NCBI GenBank assembly: GCA_018396565.1
Contig: JAGTQO010000048.1
Location: 2,538 to 11,697, forward strand
Origin: Candidatus Bathyarchaeota archaeon
GTDB lineage: Archaea; Thermoproteota; Bathyarchaeia; 40CM-2-53-6; RBG-13-38-9
DNA length: 9,160 nucleotides
Reading direction: 5' to 3'
The notes below the pieces were generated by a model. It ran no database searches, had not been told where the DNA came from, and was given only the letters and a program-made list of their open reading frames with translations. Shown here in pieces: positions 7,195 to 9,160 of this stretch. The position numbers and the translations under genes were made by a program. Each line of letters opens with the position of its first letter. The stretch's first letter is position 1.

Positions 7195-8714
7195 GTTAGT
7201 TTGAGGCTATCTCTCTTGGCTATGAAATCTTCAATATAATCGTTGAAGCATCCGCTTCTCCTTAAGTACTCCCCATAAAATATTAGGGCTGCCATGGCCT
7301 GAGCAGCCTCCTCTGGTGAGCGGTAGGCGGGGATCCCTAGTTTCTCAAACTTGGACCTTATGTAGAGAGCCATCTCAGTCTCACCTATATCACAGGCTAC
7401 TATGGGCTTAGGAACTGTCGCGGACACCTTTGCGATACGTTCAACAAAGTCTTCTTGTATGGCTGGGAGATGATGTATCCCAATGATGATTATCCCATGG
7501 ACATCACTGTCAGCTACAACTATATTCATCGCCTCCTCAAACATCTGCGATGTCGCCGAACCTGTGAGGTCTACAGGGTTCCTATATTGAATGAATGATG
7601 GTAAGACCCCTCCCTCAATCAACTTGGCAAATTTTTCAGATGTCTCGTCTGAAAAAACCTTGACACTAACTTCTCTCAATTCACACTCGTCAGCAGCCAT
7701 AACCCCTGGTCCACCGGCATCCGTTATTATAGCTACGTTCCTACCAGATGCAGGAGGCTGGAAGGCAAGGGCCTTCCCAACATTGAAAAACTCAAGCATA
7801 TTGGATGATCTTAAAACTCCAGCTTGATAGAAGGCCGCATCATATATCTGGCCCGTCCCACTCATCGCACCTGTGTGGGACGCCGCAGCCCGAGAACCAG
7901 CCATGGTCCTACCAGACTTCAAAGCAACTATAGGTTTATGCCTTGTAACATATTTAGCTACATCCATGAACTCTCTCCCTCTATCTATACTCTCCACGTA
8001 AAGAAGGATAACTTTCGTCTTTTCATCGGAACCCAAGTAAGCAAGTATCTCGGGTTCGGCGACATCTATCTTGTTCCCGAAACTTACAAACTTGCTTATT
8101 CCTATCTGGCTTCCAGTCAGATAGTCGAGTGCAGCAGCCCCGAATGCGCCGCTTTGACTCACGAAAGCTATTGAACCTTGCATAGGTCTCGGCGTCGCGA
8201 CCATTATATCTCCTGTATCAACAACCTTCGTCTCCGGAAGGAAGAGCATGTCAACACCTGAGTATGAGTCAAATACTCCAAGACAGTTCGGTCCGAGCAC
8301 TCTCATACCGTAATCCCTCGCTATCTCCATCACCTCGTCCTCTAGCTGATGGTTGCCAACCTCTCCGAAACCAGCTGAGATTATTACTACTGCGCTGACA
8401 CCCTTCACACCTGCCTCACGCATCACATCAGGAACACATTTACTTGGAACGACTATGACGGCTGATTCAACATCTCCAGGAACCCTCTTAAGGGATGGGA
8501 AACATTTGAAGCCCAAGATGCTATCTTCATTAGGGTTTATAGGATATAACTCGCCCCTGAAGACTCCACGCCTCTTATTTGTTGCAAAGTTTGAGAAGAT
8601 TACGTTGCCAGCCTTGTTCACGTGTCTAGAAGCTCCGACTATCGCAATCGACTTCGGATTGAAGAAAATGTCTATCTGTTTGAACTTGCTTTCAAGACTG
8701 TTTTGAAGCTTCAT
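7191..8714 (-). CDS. ADP-forming acetyl/acyl-CoA synthetase, alpha subunit
   Basis: ADP-forming acyl-CoA synthetases convert acyl-CoA, ADP and phosphate to the free acid, ATP and CoA, an energy-conserving step in archaeal fermentation of peptides and sugars. From ATG 8714 the protein has 507 residues. It holds a Rossmann CoA-binding domain starting at FFNPKSIAIVGAS (17-29), GPNCLGVFD (141-149), then succinyl-CoA-ligase-like flavodoxin domains with FVSQSGAFGAAALDY (184-198), and ASHTGAMSGT (278-287), where H280 is the expected phosphohistidine. A second GGPGVMAADE follows (334-343). The ATP-grasp beta domain is absent, so a separate beta subunit must be encoded elsewhere. It is somewhat longer than the roughly 460-residue alpha subunits I know. 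The frame can extend to TTG 8735 (seven more residues), but there is no Shine-Dalgarno there and the family starts close to FFNP. Substrate (acetate, branched or aryl acids) cannot be decided; nearby ilvE makes branched-chain acids plausible. Confidence 0.9.
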   Translation of the reverse strand: MKLQNSLESKFKQIDIFFNPKSIAIVGASRHVNKAGNVIFSNFATNKRRGVFRGELYPINPNEDSILGFKCFPSLKRVPGDVESAVIVVPSKCVPDVMREAGVKGVSAVVIISAGFGEVGNHQLEDEVMEIARDYGMRVLGPNCLGVFDSYSGVDMLFLPETKVVDTGDIMVATPRPMQGSIAFVSQSGAFGAAALDYLTGSQIGISKFVSFGNKIDVAEPEILAYLGSDEKTKVILLYVESIDRGREFMDVAKYVTRHKPIVALKSGRTMAGSRAAASHTGAMSGTGQIYDAAFYQAGVLRSSNMLEFFNVGKALAFQPPASGRNVAIITDAGGPGVMAADECELREVSVKVFSDETSEKFAKLIEGGVLPSFIQYRNPVDLTGSATSQMFEEAMNIVVADSDVHGIIIIGIHHLPAIQEDFVERIAKVSATVPKPIVACDIGETEMALYIRSKFEKLGIPAYRSPEEAAQAMAALIFYGEYLRRSGCFNDYIEDFIAKRDSLKLT

Positions 8715-8802
8715 CCCAGTACCCAACCATGCCAAGCATTGCAGAAACTGGTTTACATCGATGCAATAAGTCTTTTCCGTTAAGTTTCATAGACAAAAAT
8801 TG

Positions 8803-8815
8803 TATAAAGGTTCGC
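8803..8815 (-). promoter_or_regulatory. TATA-like promoter box for the ACD alpha gene
   Basis: Read on the minus strand, CGAACC leads into TTTATA (8808-8803), a good match to an archaeal BRE plus box A. Transcription would start near 8780, leaving about 65 nt of leader to ATG 8714. The same bases read as TATAAAGG on the plus strand, so the direction is not certain. Confidence 0.4.
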
Positions 8816-8890
8816 TTCTTGATACGTATATACTTCGGTGAGGTTACTCTTGTTTTAACCATATCGTGTAGCCTATCTATCTACCTGTTT

Positions 8891-8908
8891 CGATAAACTT
8901 TAATTAAA
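8891..8908 (+). promoter_or_regulatory. TATA/BRE-like promoter for the right-end RNA
   Basis: CGATAAAC followed by TTTAATTAAA (8899-8908) resembles a BRE and TATA box. At the usual spacing of about 26 nt from the box centre, transcription would begin near 8929. That is where composition switches from AT-rich to G-rich (CAGTGGGG). The agreement between the predicted start and the composition change is the main support. Confidence 0.45.
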
Positions 8909-8928
8909 CTGATGAATCCTCCAATTCT

Positions 8929-9160
8929 CAGTGGGGTCGATCATCCTTGGATGGGGCCGTAGAAGGGGTTTAATATGCTCCTGCGGATTCAAGCCAGGGA
9001 TGACGACAGCTGAACCGGCATGTTGAGGGTCAGCCGCCAAGGGCTCCAGAGGCATATCGGGTCAGCAGACCCTTCCAAGGGGATGATGAACTTCAGGAGC
9101 GGGGAGGAAACCCGTAGACATAGGATTGGCGGAAGTCGAGGGTTCAAAATGGTCCATGAG
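8929..9160 (+). ncRNA. Candidate structured non-coding RNA, 5' part (unidentified)
   Basis: The last 232 bases are G-rich and no recognisable protein is encoded in any frame. A TATA-like box sits about 26 nt before the start. Complementary segments seen: GCTCCTG (8977-8983) with CAGGAGC (9094-9100), 7 bp; GGGTTT (8966-8971) with AAACCC (9108-9113), 6 bp stacked outside the first across an internal loop; a hairpin GCTGA (9009-9013) with TCAGC (9030-9034) extended by CC/GG; and GGGTC-AGCA-GACCC (9059-9072). ATCATCCTTGG (8940-8950) could also pair with CCAAGG..ATGAT (9075-9087), which would form a pseudoknot with the 7-bp helix. GGGGAGGAAA (9101-9110) is preceded by a helix strand and followed by CCCG and later CATAGG. 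This resembles the CR-I/P4 strand of RNase P RNA, but the conserved bulged U is absent. I do not see SRP RNA, rRNA or tRNA signatures. The 3' end is outside the window. Confidence 0.5.
9017..9066 (+). repeat. Imperfect direct repeat inside the candidate RNA
   Basis: Two copies of a GGCAT ... GGGTCAGC pattern occur at 9017-9034 (5-nt spacer GTTGA) and 9051-9066 (3-nt spacer ATC). The GGGTCAGC part is exact over 8 nt. The second copy supplies the 5' arm of the hairpin at 9059-9072 and the first supplies the 3' arm of the hairpin at 9009-9034, so the copies sit in different structural contexts. Confidence 0.4.

Larger units (their letters stand above)
8715..8928. other. AT-rich intergenic region between ACD gene and candidate RNA gene
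   Basis: This 214-bp stretch has no convincing coding frame. It contains a TATA-like box near 8803-8808 likely serving the ACD gene, an 8-bp palindrome GTATATAC (8826-8833), a short CTAT-type repeat (CTATCTATCTAC, 8873-8884), and a TATA/BRE-like box (8891-8908) pointing at the structured RNA. It reads as a divergent promoter region. Confidence 0.55.

Noticed and set aside
9083..9113. Hammerhead-like TGATGA ... GAAAC pattern
   Set aside because: The bases between the two blocks do not make a stable stem II and no cleavage-site strand pairs on both sides.
9020..9160. Plus-strand frame starting ATG 9020 and open to the window edge
   Set aside because: It has no Shine-Dalgarno, the Arg/Gly-rich translation resembles no known protein, and the same bases form hairpins and long-range helices. 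A structured RNA explains it better, although the full frame cannot be seen.
9062..9160. Minus-strand frame entering from the right edge and stopping at 9064-9062
   Set aside because: Only about 32 codons, no recognisable C-terminus of any family, and antisense to the candidate RNA. Not enough to call a gene.
8929..9160. SRP (7S) RNA
   Set aside because: The archaeal helix 8 pattern (GGAA tetraloop followed by an AGCAG-type strand) and the Alu-domain UGUAA signature are not present on either strand. GGCATATCGGG looks like the reverse complement of an SRP motif, but the rest does not follow.
9131..9160. tRNA-like T-loop (GGTTCAAAAT) near the window end
   Set aside because: The flanking bases do not form a 5-bp T stem, and no acceptor or anticodon arm can be built upstream.

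Overview
The window looks like a piece of an archaeal chromosome, probably from the TACK side and possibly a Bathyarchaeia-like lineage. The archaeal call is firm. It rests on the archaeal form of LeuRS, an archaeal PheRS pair (long alpha subunit with N-terminal helix-turn-helix domains, short beta subunit), a free-standing EF-Tu domain-2-like protein, an ADP-forming acyl-CoA synthetase, GGTGAT-type Shine-Dalgarno sites and TATA/BRE-like promoter elements. The lineage is only an impression, because no marker RNA could be searched.

Layout from left to right. (1) Positions 1-2436 (+): the 3' 811 codons of leuS; its start and HIGH motif lie outside the window. (2) 2460-3392 (-): ilvE, a branched-chain aminotransferase, convergent with leuS across 23 bp. 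(3) 3393-3559: a spacer with a hairpin plus T6 terminator serving pheT. (4) 3560-6772 (-): a pheS-pheT operon; pheT starts at TTG, and its Shine-Dalgarno overlaps the pheS stop codon. (5) 6773-6933: a divergent promoter region with a perfect 8-bp inverted repeat. (6) 6934-7194 (+): an 86-residue EF-Tu domain-2-like protein. (7) 7191-8714 (-): the alpha subunit of an ADP-forming acyl-CoA synthetase, sharing a TTAA at the two opposed stop codons. (8) 8715-8928: an AT-rich intergenic stretch with outward-facing promoter-like boxes. (9) From about 8929 to the window end: a G-rich, non-coding-looking stretch with long-range complementarity, read as the 5' part of a structured RNA gene on the plus strand.

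Most of the window is translation housekeeping (LeuRS, PheRS, EF-like protein) mixed with branched-chain amino acid and acyl-CoA metabolism (IlvE, ACD alpha). IlvE and ACD could act in one route, amino acid to 2-oxo acid to acyl-CoA to organic acid plus ATP, but the 2-oxoacid oxidoreductase that would link them is not here. I see no CRISPR array, transposon, prophage or defence system. The part most worth following up is the unidentified structured RNA at the right end. It has short elements resembling the P4 region of RNase P RNA, but they are too imperfect to name it.
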